Positions 35,032 to 47,050 of a stretch of DNA of 64,000 nt are shown in pieces. Position 1 is the first letter of the stretch, and every line of letters starts with the position of its first letter. The position numbers and the translations under genes are program-made. The DNA is taken from assembly GCA_963383645.1 (NCBI GenBank), contig OY726566.1:95819321-95883320 (forward strand), given 5' to 3'. A model generated the notes under the pieces. The model had not been told where the DNA came from and ran no database searches. It saw only the letters and a program-made list of their open reading frames with translations. The stretch comes from Muscardinus avellanarius (lineage: Eukaryota > Chordata > Mammalia > Rodentia > Gliridae).

Positions 35032-35518
35032 CTTATTTACTTATTTATTTATTTATTTATTTATCTATTTATCTATTTATTTATTTGTCAGTCTTGTGTT
35101 TTACTGCCTTGACTGCGTACCTGGCCTGGGGTACAGCCGTGCCTTCCGCTGCTGCTTCTTGGTCTTCAGGCTCTCCTCGAGCTTGTTGAGCCTTCTTTGG
35201 CGTATCTCTCGCATCTTCTCGGGCCGCAGGTCCAGGGTCTTGTACTTCTTGCCCTTGGAGAATTTCCTAAGGTTTTCTTTCTGAGTCTGGTTAATGATGT
35301 TGAGAACACGGGCGACTGATTTGCGGACAACTCAGATCTTGGAGAGCTTGGACGCCGCGGTGCCTGTCACTTTGGCGACGAGCAGCTGGGAAAGCTCCAC
35401 CTTCAGGTCCTCCAGCTGTTTCAGCAGCTCTTCCTTCTTGCCGCAGAGGTCCTGAGCCTAATTCTTGGCCATGGCTGCACGACCCGCCGCTGCCTGAGCC
35501 TAGAGAAAGCAACGGAGC
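35032..35518 (-). pseudogene. Processed pseudogene of ribosomal protein L35
   Basis: On the minus strand, an intronless copy of the RPL35 coding sequence starts at ATG 35470-35472, in the context gccATGGCC. RPL35 is a 123-residue large-subunit protein near the exit tunnel. Recognisable stretches include [39 protein letters not shown] and [18 protein letters not shown]. It cannot be translated whole: codon 5 is TAG, a TGA replaces the Arg before VVRKS, and a frameshift breaks the last dozen codons. The A tail has become an (AAAT)n run at 35032-35092 (ATTT on plus). Flanks aacagagcattta (35019-35031) and aacggagctttta (35511-35523) look like a diverged 13-bp TSD. Together these show L1-mediated retroposition and long neutral decay. 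Confidence 0.95.
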
Positions 35519-35589
35519 TTTTAAAATAGCCTATTTGTTTTTTAAAAGTGTACTCTACAGCATGTCTATAGAAACATATGCACAGTCTT

Positions 35590-36210
35590 TAAAATCCAAT
35601 TCAGATCCTTATTCTCCTCTGCTTAAAACCCTCCAGTGGTTTCCCATTTCATTTGCAGTAGTAGTTACCACCTGCCTCTTGTCTGTATGATTTATCCATT
35701 TTCTGTATGATTTATCCATTTTCTGACTCCCCACTGTTCTTCAATTATTTCATCCATCTCTCTTTGGGCTTTAGACAACTGAATTACGTCCATGTTTCTC
35801 CAAAGCCCTATACACTTTACTGTCTCGGGATATTGACAATGGGGTTTCCTCTTCCTGGAAATCTCATCGATGCCCCCATGACTCATTCCCTGTTTGCACA
35901 AATATTCCCATGACTTAGTCCCTCATCTCCTTCAGGGCGTATTGAGATGTCACTTTCTCAGAGAGGCTTTTCATAACTAGAACATTTTAAATGACCATCT
36001 CTGCCCAACACTCCCCACCCCTTTCTATGTTTTATTTATCTCACACAATAAATTTTACTTGTTTAGTTGATTGCCAGGCTCCTGGCATTGGAATGCAAGG
36101 TCAGTGAAGAAAATACTTTTTAAGGTTCTGTCCATCTCTATGTTACCAGTGGCTAAGAGATGACCTGCTTCAAAGTATGCATTCAGCAAATATTAAACCA
36201 TGAATGAATA
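35590..36210 (+). mobile_element. L2 LINE 3' region
   Basis: The L2 order is clear: aaaaccctccagtggtttcc, then tcactttctcagagaggctt, then a region resembling 'gaatgcaaggtcagtga', and a weak 3' end. A 20-bp tandem duplication (tctgtatgatttatccattt twice) lies at 35682-35721. L2 has been inactive since early mammals. Confidence 0.7.
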
Positions 36211-36364
36211 CATATAGACATATTTCTTTAGTAGAATTTTAAAAATGAATACTACTTACTCAAGGTCAGAACGACTCCTTTGAATTCTCGGTTATTTTTC
36301 TAATTAAGTTAATTAGGCAGCTCAAACCAGGAGAACATTTATAAATTTCTTTAACTTTAGCCTT

Positions 36365-36880
36365 TGAGCATGCAATCTAGAATAGAACTTAATTTTCTCA
36401 CAGTTCTAGAGACTGGGAGGTTCAAGAACAAGGTGCTGATAAATTCCGGTTCTCATGAGGGCTGCTCTCTGCTCTCAAGATGGCACCTTCTTGTCTTCAC
36501 AGGACTCAGTAGTTAGAAACACAGGTTTCTCACAAATCAAAGACATGCTATAAAAAAGAGAAAGAGAAAGTAAACAGCAGGGAGCAACACGCTCCAAAGC
36601 CTGTCTCCTATGAGTCTTCATATCCTAACTTTATAGTGATAGAGGAAAATGAGAAGATCCATCAAAGACCTTGTCTCATTTTGGACTGTAATTCAGATAC
36701 TCTTTCTCCAGGCTACTTTTTCCCTGCTTGTATTTACACTTGGTTAGTGTTTCAGCTTCATCAAATATCTTGCTCTCCTTTGGCATCTCCAGTGCACAAT
36801 GCTTCTCAGGGTGTCTTGCATTTTCACGGTGAGATAAGATGGTGTGAGGTCAATAGTGGGCTAAAGAGTTACCTCTTCAG
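36365..36880 (-). mobile_element. Probable MLT/MaLR LTR relic
   Basis: Phrases such as tctcacagttctagagactg and ggttcaagaacaaggtgctg fit the antisense of MLT-class LTRs. The right end is unclear. Confidence 0.45.
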
Positions 36881-37380
36881 TTTCTAGATAAGAAAAATGG
36901 AGGTTTGGAGGGCATGGATTCAGGCATTCAGATTTTTTTACTCCAATACCATAATTTTCTTGTTTGCTATCAGTCTTTGTAATAATATTTGTTGAAATTA
37001 GATCTATGTGGCTATTTTGCTCATGTGTGTAACCTCTAATCTCTCCAATATGAATTAATTCTCTCAAAGTTGAGTGTGTGGCTGATAATCACAAAGGAGA
37101 TCAACCTGATTGATAAGAATATCTTCCTTTGGTTCTTAATAGTATGGAATCCCATAGACCCCTTGTACATGGACCACTATTTAGTATCTTGGAATATTGA
37201 TTAGACTTATAAAAAGAAATATTTTATAAATGCAAAGTATTTAAAAAAATCAAAGTAGTAGCTTTATTTCAGACAAAAGCAGAATGTTCAACTTATGACT
37301 AAATTTTAAAGAAGCTTTAGGCTGAGAAATGAAGAAAGAAGACTGCCAAACTAATTCTATTAAAATATTTTAAGCACTCG
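36881..37380. other. No recognised feature
   Basis: AT-rich unassigned sequence. Confidence 0.4.
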
Positions 37381-38180
37381 CTGATTTACTCATTTATTTG
37401 ACAAGTGTCTTTTGAGCATTTACTATGTCCTGAACATTATTTCTGGTGCTTCGAGTAAATGATGGGTTAAACATATTCCCTGCTCTCAAAGAATTCTATA
37501 TATCTAGAGAAACAAACAACTAAATCCACAATAAAATAGAATAATGAATGCTGAAATGGAGATACACACAGGACAGGGTGTTATTGTAACTAGACTCAGT
37601 TTAAAATAGGGTAGCAAAGGGGGCGACTCTTAGGTTCACCTTAGGAGTGAATAGAATGGTGAATAAAAATAAATGAAAACGTAGAACTGTTTTTCAGGCA
37701 TAAAAAGGAGTAGATAAAAAAAAAACATAGGTGTGTCTTCTCAGAAGAGAAAGTATTCTTGTTGGAGTACAGTATAGTAATTGTGCCATATTTTGAAGTG
37801 AGTTTGGACGAAGAGAGAGTGCATCATCAAAGACTTTTATCATTCTAAGGACTTTTTGTTTTCATCAAGCTATGGGCCACGGGGTGGGTGAGGAGAGAAA
37901 GAGAGAGATAATGTGATAATAGAAATAGAGATATTTTAAATATAGAAGCTGGGAGTAAGGCCTGAATGAAGGTGGCAGTGAGTATAGGAAAGAGATTTTA
38001 GAGAAATACTTGATAGAATTGATGATTAATTCAATGTAGGGGTGGTGAAGAAAAAAGAGAAAGAATGAGGAAGGGCAAGTGGTGCCTAAAGAGATGAAGA
38101 AAATGATGGATATTAAAATAAGGGGACATTTAAAGTTGGAGATGGTTAACTGTAACAAAAGAGGCACAGGTCAAGTAACT
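37381..38180 (-). mobile_element. L2-like old repeat, antisense
   Basis: The block ctcatttatttgacaagtgt and 'gagcatttactatgtcctg' matches the antisense L2 end. The purine-rich remainder resembles the same old repeat seen at 31.4-31.85 kb. The 100-codon minus frame at 37865-38167 has no domain. Confidence 0.45.
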
Positions 38181-38366
38181 AGGAATTATCTATGAACTTA
38201 TTAAGAATGGAGTTGTGATCTTTGTTAGTGAATTTCAGAGGTGTGATTAGAATAGAATGCAGTTTTCAGTGATTTGAACCAGAATGAATCCAAACTATGA
38301 GAGTCAGCATTTGTTCAGTTTGACAGCTCCTTTTAAAGACAAAGAATACATAGTTATTGTCATGAT

Positions 38367-38713
38367 TTGGATTTAGGATGTCCCCTTATCCCTCACCAAA
38401 ACAAGGTATCAAGTGTTGGAAGCAGGACTTGGTTGCTAAGAAATTGGTTCCTGTGGGTATGGTCTTGGAGATGATATGCTTCCTTCTCCCACTGCACGTT
38501 CTCTACTTCCAGTCTCCAAATGTGTGAACAGAAGCCATGCTCTCCCTCTTCCTGTCCCTCTGCTTCCTGTCCACCATATTCTGAACTCCACAGACCCAGT
38601 CTGACATGGACTGAATGTCTAAATCTCAAAAAACTGTGAGCAAATAAATCTTTCCTCCTTTCAGCTGTGTGGTTAGTCATTTGGGGTTACAACAGTGATA
38701 GCGCTGATTGAGA
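38367..38713 (+). mobile_element. MaLR-type solo LTR
   Basis: Start gatttggatttaggatgtcc, end 'gtgagcaaataaatctttcc' with a polyadenylation signal and then tgggg-ttacaacag. It shares order and wording with 6017-6345 and is the clearer copy. Confidence 0.68.
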
Positions 38714-38923
38714 CAGTTATAAATTCAAAAACATATATAAGGCCTGGGAAGGAGCTGATCCAATGGGGGGGCCCTGGCGTGTAATTTAATTTGTTTTCTA
38801 TCACATGTATATTTGAGCTGATGAAGGAATGAGTACTGAGGAAATGGCAGATATTGACTCCTCCTCCAAGAGTGCTGGCTTTGACAGAAAGAAGAAGCCC
38901 TGAAAACTTGCTATCACTGCCCC

Positions 38924-39064
38924 ATCGCTCGCTCTCGCTGTTGCTGTCGCTGTCGCTGTCGCTGTCGCTCTCGCTGTCGCTCTCGCTGTCGCTGTCGCTC
39001 TCGCTGTCGCTGTCGCTGTCGCTCTCGCTCTCGCTCTCGCTCCCGCTCTCGCTCTCGCTCTCGC
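38924..39064. repeat. CpG-dense hexanucleotide array
   Basis: About 23 units of TCGCTG and TCTCGC type alternate without order, each unit carrying a CpG. On minus this reads as Ser-Asp and Ser-Glu dipeptides, and on plus as Leu-Ser. This explains the long open frames here (163 codons minus, 91 codons plus). The minus frame's C-terminus runs into the MaLR LTR, which argues against a real gene. Confidence 0.95.
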
Positions 39065-39726
39065 CTCTGTGTTTGTGCATGTTTACTTTGTATAGTGCGG
39101 CTAATACATTATGGCATGATTTGAGGTGATGGAGAGACACAAGAAAGAGATATAAAAAGAACATGAATGATAGAAAAAAATTCAGAGGATGTGGGGGAGG
39201 ATAGAGTCAAGAAGAAAAAGAAATAAAGAGAACACCTGGAGGGTGACACAGGTATGAAGACTCACAAGAGAAGACTGACTGTGCAATCACAGCTGAAGAG
39301 ACAATGCCCAGAAGGGGATGCCACAAAACATCAAGGAGGAAATTCATACAAGTCTGGGAAGCGCAGTTACTAGAAGGGAATATGGAGAAGTGTTGAGTGT
39401 AGCTCACCAAGATGGAGACTTAGCATAGTCCATGCTGTATGTCCATTAGAAGATCATTGCTGACTTCCAGAAAGAAAATTCCAGTGGCGTGATGGAGATT
39501 AAAACCCAATGACATTGGGTTGAAACTTGAAAAGGAGATGTGGAAGTCAGATATGTCGAGGGGAAGCAGGAGGGAGAGAGGGAAGAAGCCAGGGAAGTAT
39601 ACACCTCAAGCAAGAATCTTGTTCTTCACTTTTTTATAGTATAGGGTAAGATGGAGCATGCTTATCTTGTGAGGGACTCAAATCAAGAGAGAGGGAGGAA
39701 TGAAACAATATAAGTTTATCAAGAAA
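39065..39726. other. Old repeat-like purine-rich sequence, no gene
   Basis: Purine-rich text such as gatggagattaaaacccaat resembles the continuation of the old repeat at 37.4-38.2 kb. No coding exon is seen. Confidence 0.35.
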
Positions 39727-39735
39727 AAAATCTCT

Positions 39736-39941
39736 AACCTAGTGTGGTGGCGCACACTTGTAACCCTAGCATTGGGGAGGCTGAGACAGGAGGATCATGG
39801 TCTGCAGACAGCCTCAGCTACTTAGGGAGGCCTCTGCAACTTAATGGAACCCTGCCTCAAAGTAAAAAATAAAATAGGGGTGGGGACATCACTCAGAAAT
39901 AGAATGCCCGTGGGTTCCATCCCCAGTACCACACACACACC
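39736..39941 (+). mobile_element. Dimeric B1-ID SINE, type B
   Basis: Head, type B linker and ID half ending gttccatccccagtaccaca are present. The TSD aaaatctct is perfect at 39727-39735 and 39942-39950. Confidence 0.94.
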
Positions 39942-40132
39942 AAAATCTCTGATTGCCAGAAATTATTTCTCCTTTTCTAATTTGAAAAACAAAACTCAAA
40001 AGTAAAATATTCAAATAATATAGAAAGAATATAGTATTTGGAAATGTCCTGTAGCTATACTTCCTAAAAGTAAACAGTCAACATTATTTTGTAGTTTTAT
40101 ACTTCCAAAATTTTTACACAGTAGATAAAATA

Positions 40133-40174
40133 TACATACATACATACATACATACATACATACATACATACTAT

Positions 40175-40213
<39 letters not shown>

Positions 40214-40290
40214 TTTTAGTATTGGGCTCAAAGTCAGGGGCTCATGGGTACTAAGAAAGTGCTATACCAGCAAGCAATATCCTCAGCCCT
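40133..40290 (-). mobile_element. ID SINE monomer with (TTTA)n and adjacent (CATA)n
   Basis: The plus strand reads a (CATA)n run (40133-40170), a (TTTA)n run (about 40171-40216), then antisense ID (ggctcatgggtactaagaaa to atatcctcagccct). The ID is a monomer without a B1 half. Confidence 0.78.
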
Positions 40291-40315
40291 ATATACTTTT
40301 TAAAAGTAAGAAATA

Positions 40316-40556
40316 GCTGGGTGTGGTGGCCCATGCTTGTAATCCCTGTGCTTGGAAGGCTGAGACAGGAGGATCATACAGGTTCCAAGCCAGCCTCAGC
40401 TACTTTGTAAGGCTCTCATCAACTCAGTAAGACCCTGTTTCCAAATAAAGTATAAAATAGGTCTGGGAGTATATCCTGGAGGTATAAAGCTTCCAGGTTC
40501 CATACCCAGTACACCATAAATAAATAAATAAATAAATAAATAATAATAAATAAATA
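40316..40556 (+). mobile_element. Dimeric B1-ID SINE, (AAAT)n tail
   Basis: Intact head (gctgggtgtggtggcccatg), linker, ID half and tail. A short shared taagaa flank may be the TSD. Confidence 0.92.
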
Positions 40557-40640
40557 AGAATTAAACTTTTGCAAAGTTAATACTGCCTTTCTTTTGCCAA
40601 GAAGCAGCATTCCCACTGGTTTAGTTCTAATTTATTGATA

Positions 40641-41765
40641 CTACCATATGACCCAGCTATACCATTCTTTGGTATCTTTCCATAAGAATTAAAGTTAGGA
40701 TACTATAGCTACACATACATGCCAATGTTGATAAGAGCACAATTCACAATATATAATATACAATTTATGGGAACAACCGAGGTACCCTTCAACAGATGAA
40801 TGGATAAAGAAGATGTAATATGTACACAATGGAGTTTTATTGAGCCATAAAGAAATAATTATGTCATTTGCTGAATAATGGATACAATTAGTTTATTATA
40901 CTAAGTGAGATCAGAAAGTCAAGGATTGTATGGTTTCTTTAATATGTGGAAGCTACAGAAAAAATAGAACAAAAGTACTTATCTAAAGTTACTTCAATTA
41001 AAGGAGGACAGAAACCAGTATACTAGTGGAAGGGGATTGAGAGTGGGAGGTAGAGGGACAAAAGGGAGACTGGATGAAGGGAACAGTTCACATGAGGATA
41101 TGTACATATATGAAGTTATCGTTGCCAACCTCACTAACATGTACGGTGAGGAAGTATAGAGGAGGGGGTGAAATGTGAAGGGAAATGTACAAAGTGCCGT
41201 GTGCTTGTACGCTTGTATCACTTTTTTTTTCCTTTTAAATTTTTTTATTGGTGCATTATATTCAAACATCATATTGGGATAAAAAAACTTGTGTGTACAA
41301 ACATGTACACATCGCTGATTTAACCCCTACCCAATTCCCACCCCATTCCCTCCCTGTCCCTCCTTCCCTTGCTTGTCTTAGTGATTGACTTTGATATGTT
41401 TAAATACATTGTGTGTTTTAGAGCTTTTCCTCTTCCCCCCTCCTTTCTCCTCCTTTAGGTTGCATTTGCTCCTCTATAGGATTTCCTTTTTCATCTAAAG
41501 TTCCTCCTATGACCCATTTCTCTCTAACTCTCACATATTAGGGAAAGCATCTGATTTCTTATTTTCTGTGACTGACTAATCTCACTTAGCATAATGTCCT
41601 CCAGTTCCATCCATTTCTCTGAAAATGATGTAATTGAGGTTTTTTTTGATGGCTGAGTAAAATTCCATTGTGTACATATCCCACAGTTTTGTAATCCATT
41701 CATCTGTATCACTTTGAATCTCACTATGATGTATAATTAAAGTGCCTCAATAAAAGCATAAAAAT
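40641..41765 (+). mobile_element. L1 3' fragment, interrupted by a younger L1
   Basis: Sense ORF2 C-terminal sequence (accatatgacccagctatac, aacagatgaatggataaaga) runs into a G/A-rich L1 3' UTR and, after the insertion at 41226-41704, ends in aattaaagtgcctcaataaa with an A-rich tail. Stops are frequent and the element is dead. Confidence 0.85.
41226..41704 (-). mobile_element. Younger L1 nested in the L1 above
   Basis: A T-rich edge (A tail on minus), the antisense 3' UTR (ttattggtgcattatattca, C-rich block), then the last part of ORF2. It is 5'-truncated. The TSD tgtatcacttt at 41214-41224 and 41705-41715 is perfect and lies inside the host L1, giving the order of insertion. Confidence 0.9.
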
Positions 41766-42120
41766 AGAGAATTAAATTTGACCTACAGTATAATAACAAT
41801 GCTTTTTACTTAACATTGTAGATTGGTGTTTCTCTTCGTACTTAGAGATCTAAGTCATTCTTTCTGGGTCTGCCTTGTAGTCCATTGTTGACAGACAATT
41901 ATTTGTTCAATCAATCCCCTATTGGTGACGATAATTGAGGTTTATCACTACCACAAACAAGGCTACAGTTAACATCCTTGCATAGTTGGGTCTGTTTATA
42001 ATGTATTGGTTAGGGCAGATTTCCAGGTCAAAATGTATGCAAATTTATCATATTAGCATATATTTCCAATGTTAGTATTCTAATTTGCATTCCAATGTAC
42101 CCAATATGTTGTGAGCAATG
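41766..42120 (-). mobile_element. Old LINE fragment, probably L1M-type
   Basis: Phrases such as ggctacagttaacatccttg and tttccaggtcaaaatgtatg fit the antisense of an old LINE segment that reappears in sense at 63185-63600. Confidence 0.45.
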
Positions 42121-42799
42121 TATTGAGTACTTTAAAAATCATGGTTTCATATTAAACTTAACTCAATAGAGATTTAGTGTGGTCACACTCTGAAGTTCTC
42201 TGAACTAGAAATTCTTTGCACAGAAGAGGCACAAGTATTACTGACTGTATTACTGACTGTAATACTACTGACTATATTATCCCCCAATTGAAACTAAACT
42301 GAAGAAAGAATTCAGCAAGTAAATTATTTTGTATTGAATTTTATTGGCATTTAATCTGTTTATTAGTTTTGTTATATATGTATTTTGTCTGTTATATAGG
42401 CTGAGTATAGGATTTGCCATAACTTTGGAGGTAGAAGGGATTCAGAAAACATTTATATCAGCCTTCTCACTGCTGAACAAAGGCAGTTGATGGCCAGGAG
42501 TCTCAGTTTCCACATATACTCCCAGTAACCTTCTGCATGACCATTTTCTTCTACTGTTGAGTTTACCTGGGCTGCCTTCCTTCATGGCTTAGCCTTTCTT
42601 TCTTATTCTAGGAGACTTAGTCTATCACTAAGTTTTCTGGGATCATTAATGACAGGAGGATAAAGGATCATGTTAAACAACCACAGAGATGAAATCAAGA
42701 AACTATAGACTGTGCCAAATACATAGGACAAATGTTCTAACTTCCTTCAACAAAGAAATTATTATTAAGAAGATGAAAAGGAGATGTATCAACCAGGTG
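42121..42799. other. No recognised feature
   Basis: Unassigned AT-rich sequence. A small triplication of tactgact-like text lies near 42238-42275. Confidence 0.4.
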
Positions 42800-43130
42800 T
42801 GCTATATTTTGATTCTGATTTGAGCAAACACACCATTAAAATAATTATCTAAAAATTGGTTAGATTTGAAGACTAATTGGATATTTCATGGTTATAAAAT
42901 TATTGCTATTTTAGACACTATTATTATGGTTATGTTTGAAAAGAGTCATGTTACTTTCAGAATTGCATATAAATATTTATGAGTAAAATGATATGACAGT
43001 GGGAGTTGTTTAAAAATAATTTAAGCTTGATACTTGCTGAAACTGGCTGATGGATATATAAAGATTGTTTATTTTACCAACTTTTGTACATGCTTAAATT
43101 TTTTATCATAAAGAATAAAAATGGTTTGGA
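42800..43130 (+). mobile_element. Old LINE 3' end or DNA-transposon relic
   Basis: Text such as gggagttgtttaaaaataat and 'cttttgtacatgcttaaatt' followed by an A-rich end resembles a common mammalian repeat end, probably L1M. Family uncertain. Confidence 0.4.
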
Positions 43131-43150
43131 TATGGATGAAGGCGCAAATG

Positions 43151-43369
43151 AGCCAGGACTGGTGGTGCACACTTGTAACCCCAGCATTGGGAGGGCGAAG
43201 ACCAGAGGATAACAGTTTGCAGACAGTCTCAGCTATTTAGCGAGGCTCTTCACAAGTGAGTGAGACCGTTTCAAAAAAAAAATTAAAAAGACCAAAAAAT
43301 AGTGCTGGGGGTGTAGCTCGGAGGTAGAATTTTCTGGGTTCCATCCTCAGTCCCGCAAAAATAAAAGGA
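43151..43369 (+). mobile_element. Dimeric B1-ID SINE, type B
   Basis: Head gccaggactggtggtgcaca, type B linker, ID half (gctgggggtgtagctcggag) and A-rich end are present. Confidence 0.92.
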
Positions 43370-43976
43370 ATATTACAATTACTTAAATGCTGGAATTATA
43401 TTCTTCATTATCATCTTCATCTCTATTCCTATCCAGAAGCCAGCTACTATATAAGCATTTTTAAAATGGATTTTTAGCTAGAATAATAAGGATACTTTTA
43501 TAATATGACAAGATATGAGATACATTGGTCTAGATTCACTTTTGCTCACTATAAATTCTGATTAGTTTGCAGATGTTCAATTTGAAACCCATACAAGTTT
43601 GAAGAACTGAGTTTTTCCATCCTTTCTCTACTATGATGTCAGAATCTAAAAAGTTCCACCTTTTTAAAGGTTTGACTCAAATGGCAACTGAACTTCCAAG
43701 GAACAGGAGAAAGAAAGGGTGAGGGTGCTCTGGGATGGAGAGAAGAGGCACTGAGGCTTGCTATTGGAGAATAACTTCTGTTACTCCCTCTTAGTCAGGA
43801 TGATTGATCTCTTAAAAAGCTTCTAAGATAATCAGCACATAAAAATTACCTATCTCCAGGACAACCTAAGGCATGTCTGAACTCCAGATTACCTACCACA
43901 GGGACTGTTGTTGGACTGTCATACTGTCTTTGCACTGTAATTTCCCGTGTCATGGATACTGCTCATTACTCACCCC
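43370..43976. other. No recognised feature
   Basis: Unassigned sequence. Confidence 0.4.
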
Positions 43977-44063
43977 CTTTTTTTTCTTGTGGGAGTAGGG
44001 ACTAAACCCAGGGCTTTGTATGTGCTAGGCAAGGGCTCTAACACTGAACCATATTCCCAGCCC
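43977..44063 (-). mobile_element. ID SINE monomer
   Basis: Antisense ID: T-rich tail, then gtatgtgctaggcaagggct and ctgaaccatattcccagccc. It is a tRNA-Ala-derived monomer, not a tRNA gene. Confidence 0.82.
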
Positions 44064-46196
44064 AAGGTCTTCTATATTCTCCTTGTAAGGATATTCTATG
44101 GATTTAGGGAGTCATTGATTAGAGTTTGTTCTATTACTTGGTTATGAACCAGTAAAAAATCTGAGTTAAAAACAAATGAAAGCGTAGATATTCAAGCAAT
44201 GCCTCTCAAATACCAACTATATTTATGTGACATGCAATTTTCTTGATAACTCACAAAGTAGAGAGAAGGAAGGGATTTTAGCCTCCACAGAGATGGAAGG
44301 AAGTAGTTATGGGAATTTATGGTTTCTTCTCTACATGGTTGATGTACACAAGTTTCTCCAAATCTGATTGTGTATCTGTGTTATTGAAAAGGGACTCAGT
44401 AGACATAGCCATCTGTTGACTGTGTAGGTCTATATTCATATGTTCAGGAGAGTAAGTTTTATGACTTATATTAATATTCACTACTCAGATATATGCTAGA
44501 TTTTTTGTTTCCACTAGCTTAGATATTCATATACATTTTAAAGAATCTCTAAGAGGGCAAACAGAATATTTAGTTTGAAAAATAATGTTTTATATAAAAA
44601 TATTGGGATAGGGGTTATCTAATCTGTCAAAAAATGCAAATTTTTTCAATGTCTGAAGACATAGTTGATTGTTCCTATTTATATGATAGGATTTGAATAA
44701 CATTCACATTGAGATAATCATAGTAATTAAGAACACACACACATGTAAACACACACATACACAAAAGGATGTAGACAGTGTTGAAAATAGAGATCTAAAG
44801 GTGAAAATCTCTAAAACCTGAAAAAATAGAAAACTTATGAGCTACTTAACATACTTCGAATGATAAGAAAGTCAGGATTGGTACATTTCAGATTCTGTTT
44901 TTAATCTCTAGTTTCCTTTATGAACTAAATAGATAACTTTTTGCCTCATACCTTACTTGATGAAGTAAACATCTCAATTCTGATTTGTGATGATCCTGTA
45001 GATTTTGGATTATGTAAGTGTTCCTCAGTTAGGTTTGTTTTATGTGGGACAAAAGACTGAGAGTGAATCTTTTGTTTAGGAAATTGACTGGAACTAGCTT
45101 GGGGGCCAGTTCTTGCTTGTCAATCATGTTCTTGTCTTTTCAAGATAATACATCTGCTTTTCCCTTCTTAGCCCCTGGCTAATAAGTGATCACAAAATTA
45201 AAAACAACAAAAATTATGTGTAGCAGCAAACTTCATGATATTAAGCATATATTGAGAAATGTTCCAGGTTGCAAGAACTGGAAATTAGGTGTTTATGTAA
45301 CATTTTGATGGAACATATTATTCTGAAGGAGTTACGGTCAACTCTGACAAAATATTCAATAGTCAGAAAAGCTTCCAGTGTTCGCTTAATAAAGACTATA
45401 TCTCTTTTTTGTAATTGGAGGGACAATATTAGCTCCAATAATTTAAGAATTAGATCAGAAAGAAAGCTCTAAACTGGAGAATTCTGTGAGATGCTAGATA
45501 CATGAAGTTCTTTTGCATCTTATAAACCACCTACCTTATCTTGTAAATTATCATTCATCTATATCTTGCCTGCTTCAATGTATAAGTTATTTTTATCACT
45601 CTCAAAACTTAAGTAGTATTTTTCATAAAATACCCCTTTATAATTACAGTGCCTTTTCCTACTATCCTCCTATACTGATACTCTTTAAATTGTGTAGTAA
45701 CTCATTATGTTTATGCTTTTCTGAGTTTCGATTCAACCTCTCTCCTTCCTGTCACTGTATCCCTTCTCTGGGAATTAAATTCCATCTTTGTTTAGCCATG
45801 TAGTTATGTTAAATGAAAGGAAGAAGAAGTCTGCAATATATAGAAAAGATATTTCATGAGAACAGTGCCAGATTCAAGACACCAGTAAATGAAAATGGTT
45901 TTTATGACTTAAAGTCATATCCAAGTACTTGATGGGTTTGAAGACTCTTGAAGTAATTTATTTGGGAGAATTGAAGCAGAGGTTCTTGTAATAATGCTGC
46001 TTATATAAATGCTGCTTAACTTCCCATGCTACTTAACTGAGCCCAACAGAAACTTTTCTTCCAGCACCATTAAATTCTCATATAACAAAATAGTTTTACA
46101 TATGAATAGAAGGATAACTCTCAGTCTGAAAAGCAGGGTACAATGAGAACAAAAGTTAATATGATAGAATGCATGTTAAAGATTTCTTTTTTAAAG
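44064..46196. other. Long stretch without recognised gene or repeat
   Basis: About 2.1 kb of AT-rich sequence. Frames of 65-96 codons (for example 45513-45803 plus) have no domain. A short (CA)n lies near 44734-44762. Confidence 0.4.
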
Positions 46197-46207
46197 TGAG
46201 GAACTGA

Positions 46208-46417
46208 GCTTGGCATGGTGACACACATTTGTAATCCCAGCACTTGGGAGGCTGAGACAGGAGGATTGCACAAGTTTGAAGCTAGCTTCAACTACTGAGT
46301 GAGGCTCTCAGCAACTTTGTGAGACCCTGTTTCCAAAATAAAGTATAAAATAGGTCTGGGAGTATAGCCTGGAGGTAGAAAGCCCATGGCTTCCACACCC
46401 AGTACCACAAAATAATA
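46208..46417 (+). mobile_element. Dimeric B1-ID SINE
   Basis: Head gcttggcatggtgacacaca, linker and ID half are intact. The 11-bp TSD tgaggaactga is perfect at 46197-46207 and 46418-46428. Confidence 0.95.
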
Positions 46418-46514
46418 TGAGGAACTGATAAGGTAATTAAATCTGTCATAATTTGGGAGAAAAAATGTAAAACCATCACAAAGACATGAGGATTTTTAAA
46501 GATAATCCTCCCTC

Positions 46515-47050
46515 AGCTTGCTATAGTCCAAATGTTTGTGTCTTTCTCAAATTCATGTATTGCAATCCTAACTCTCAAGAAGCTGAGGACTTTGATAAGT
46601 CATTGGCTCACAAAAGAGAACCTTAATGGATGACACTGGTGCTCTTATGAAGAAAGTCCCAGTTGGGTGTAGTGGCTCATGCCTGTAATCCTAGTATGTA
46701 GGTGGCTGAGACAGTAGGATAGCAGGTATGATTCCAGCCTCAGCAACTTAGAAAGACATTATTTCAATAAATAACTAACAAATGGCATAGGTGTATGTTA
46801 GAGATAGAACAGCCCTGGATTCAATCCCAAACACCAATAATGTCCCAGACAGTTGGTTCTCTCAGCCTTGTGAGGTTGAGGGGAGAAGACAGTCTTCTAT
46901 GAAGAAGTGGGCCTTGATTGAACAGTAAATTATATGGCACTGTGAATCCATACTTTCTGGCCTATAGAACTGTAAGATAAAAATTTTTTGTTGTTTACAA
47001 ACCATTTATTCTATGGTAGTGTGTTGTAGAAACCCAAATGGACTAAGGTA
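46515..47050 (+). mobile_element. MLT1-like LTR, split by a SINE
   Basis: The start gctatagtccaaatgtttgt, the middle 'gaactgtaagataaaaattt' and the end gttgtagaaacccaaatgga match the LTR layout of MLT1-class MaLR elements. A SINE interrupts it at 46661-46840. Confidence 0.65.
46661..46840 (+). mobile_element. B1-ID SINE nested in an LTR
   Basis: Head gttgggtgtagtggctcatg, linker, and a degraded ID half ending in ggattcaatcccaaacacca. A possible 7-bp TSD, gtcccag, lies on both sides. Confidence 0.85.

Noticed and set aside
38673..39164. 163-codon minus-strand open frame with a Ser-Asp/Ser-Glu run, like a dentin-type phosphoprotein
   Set aside because: The run is the hexanucleotide array. The C-terminal part overlaps a MaLR LTR and the N-terminal part has no signal or domain support.
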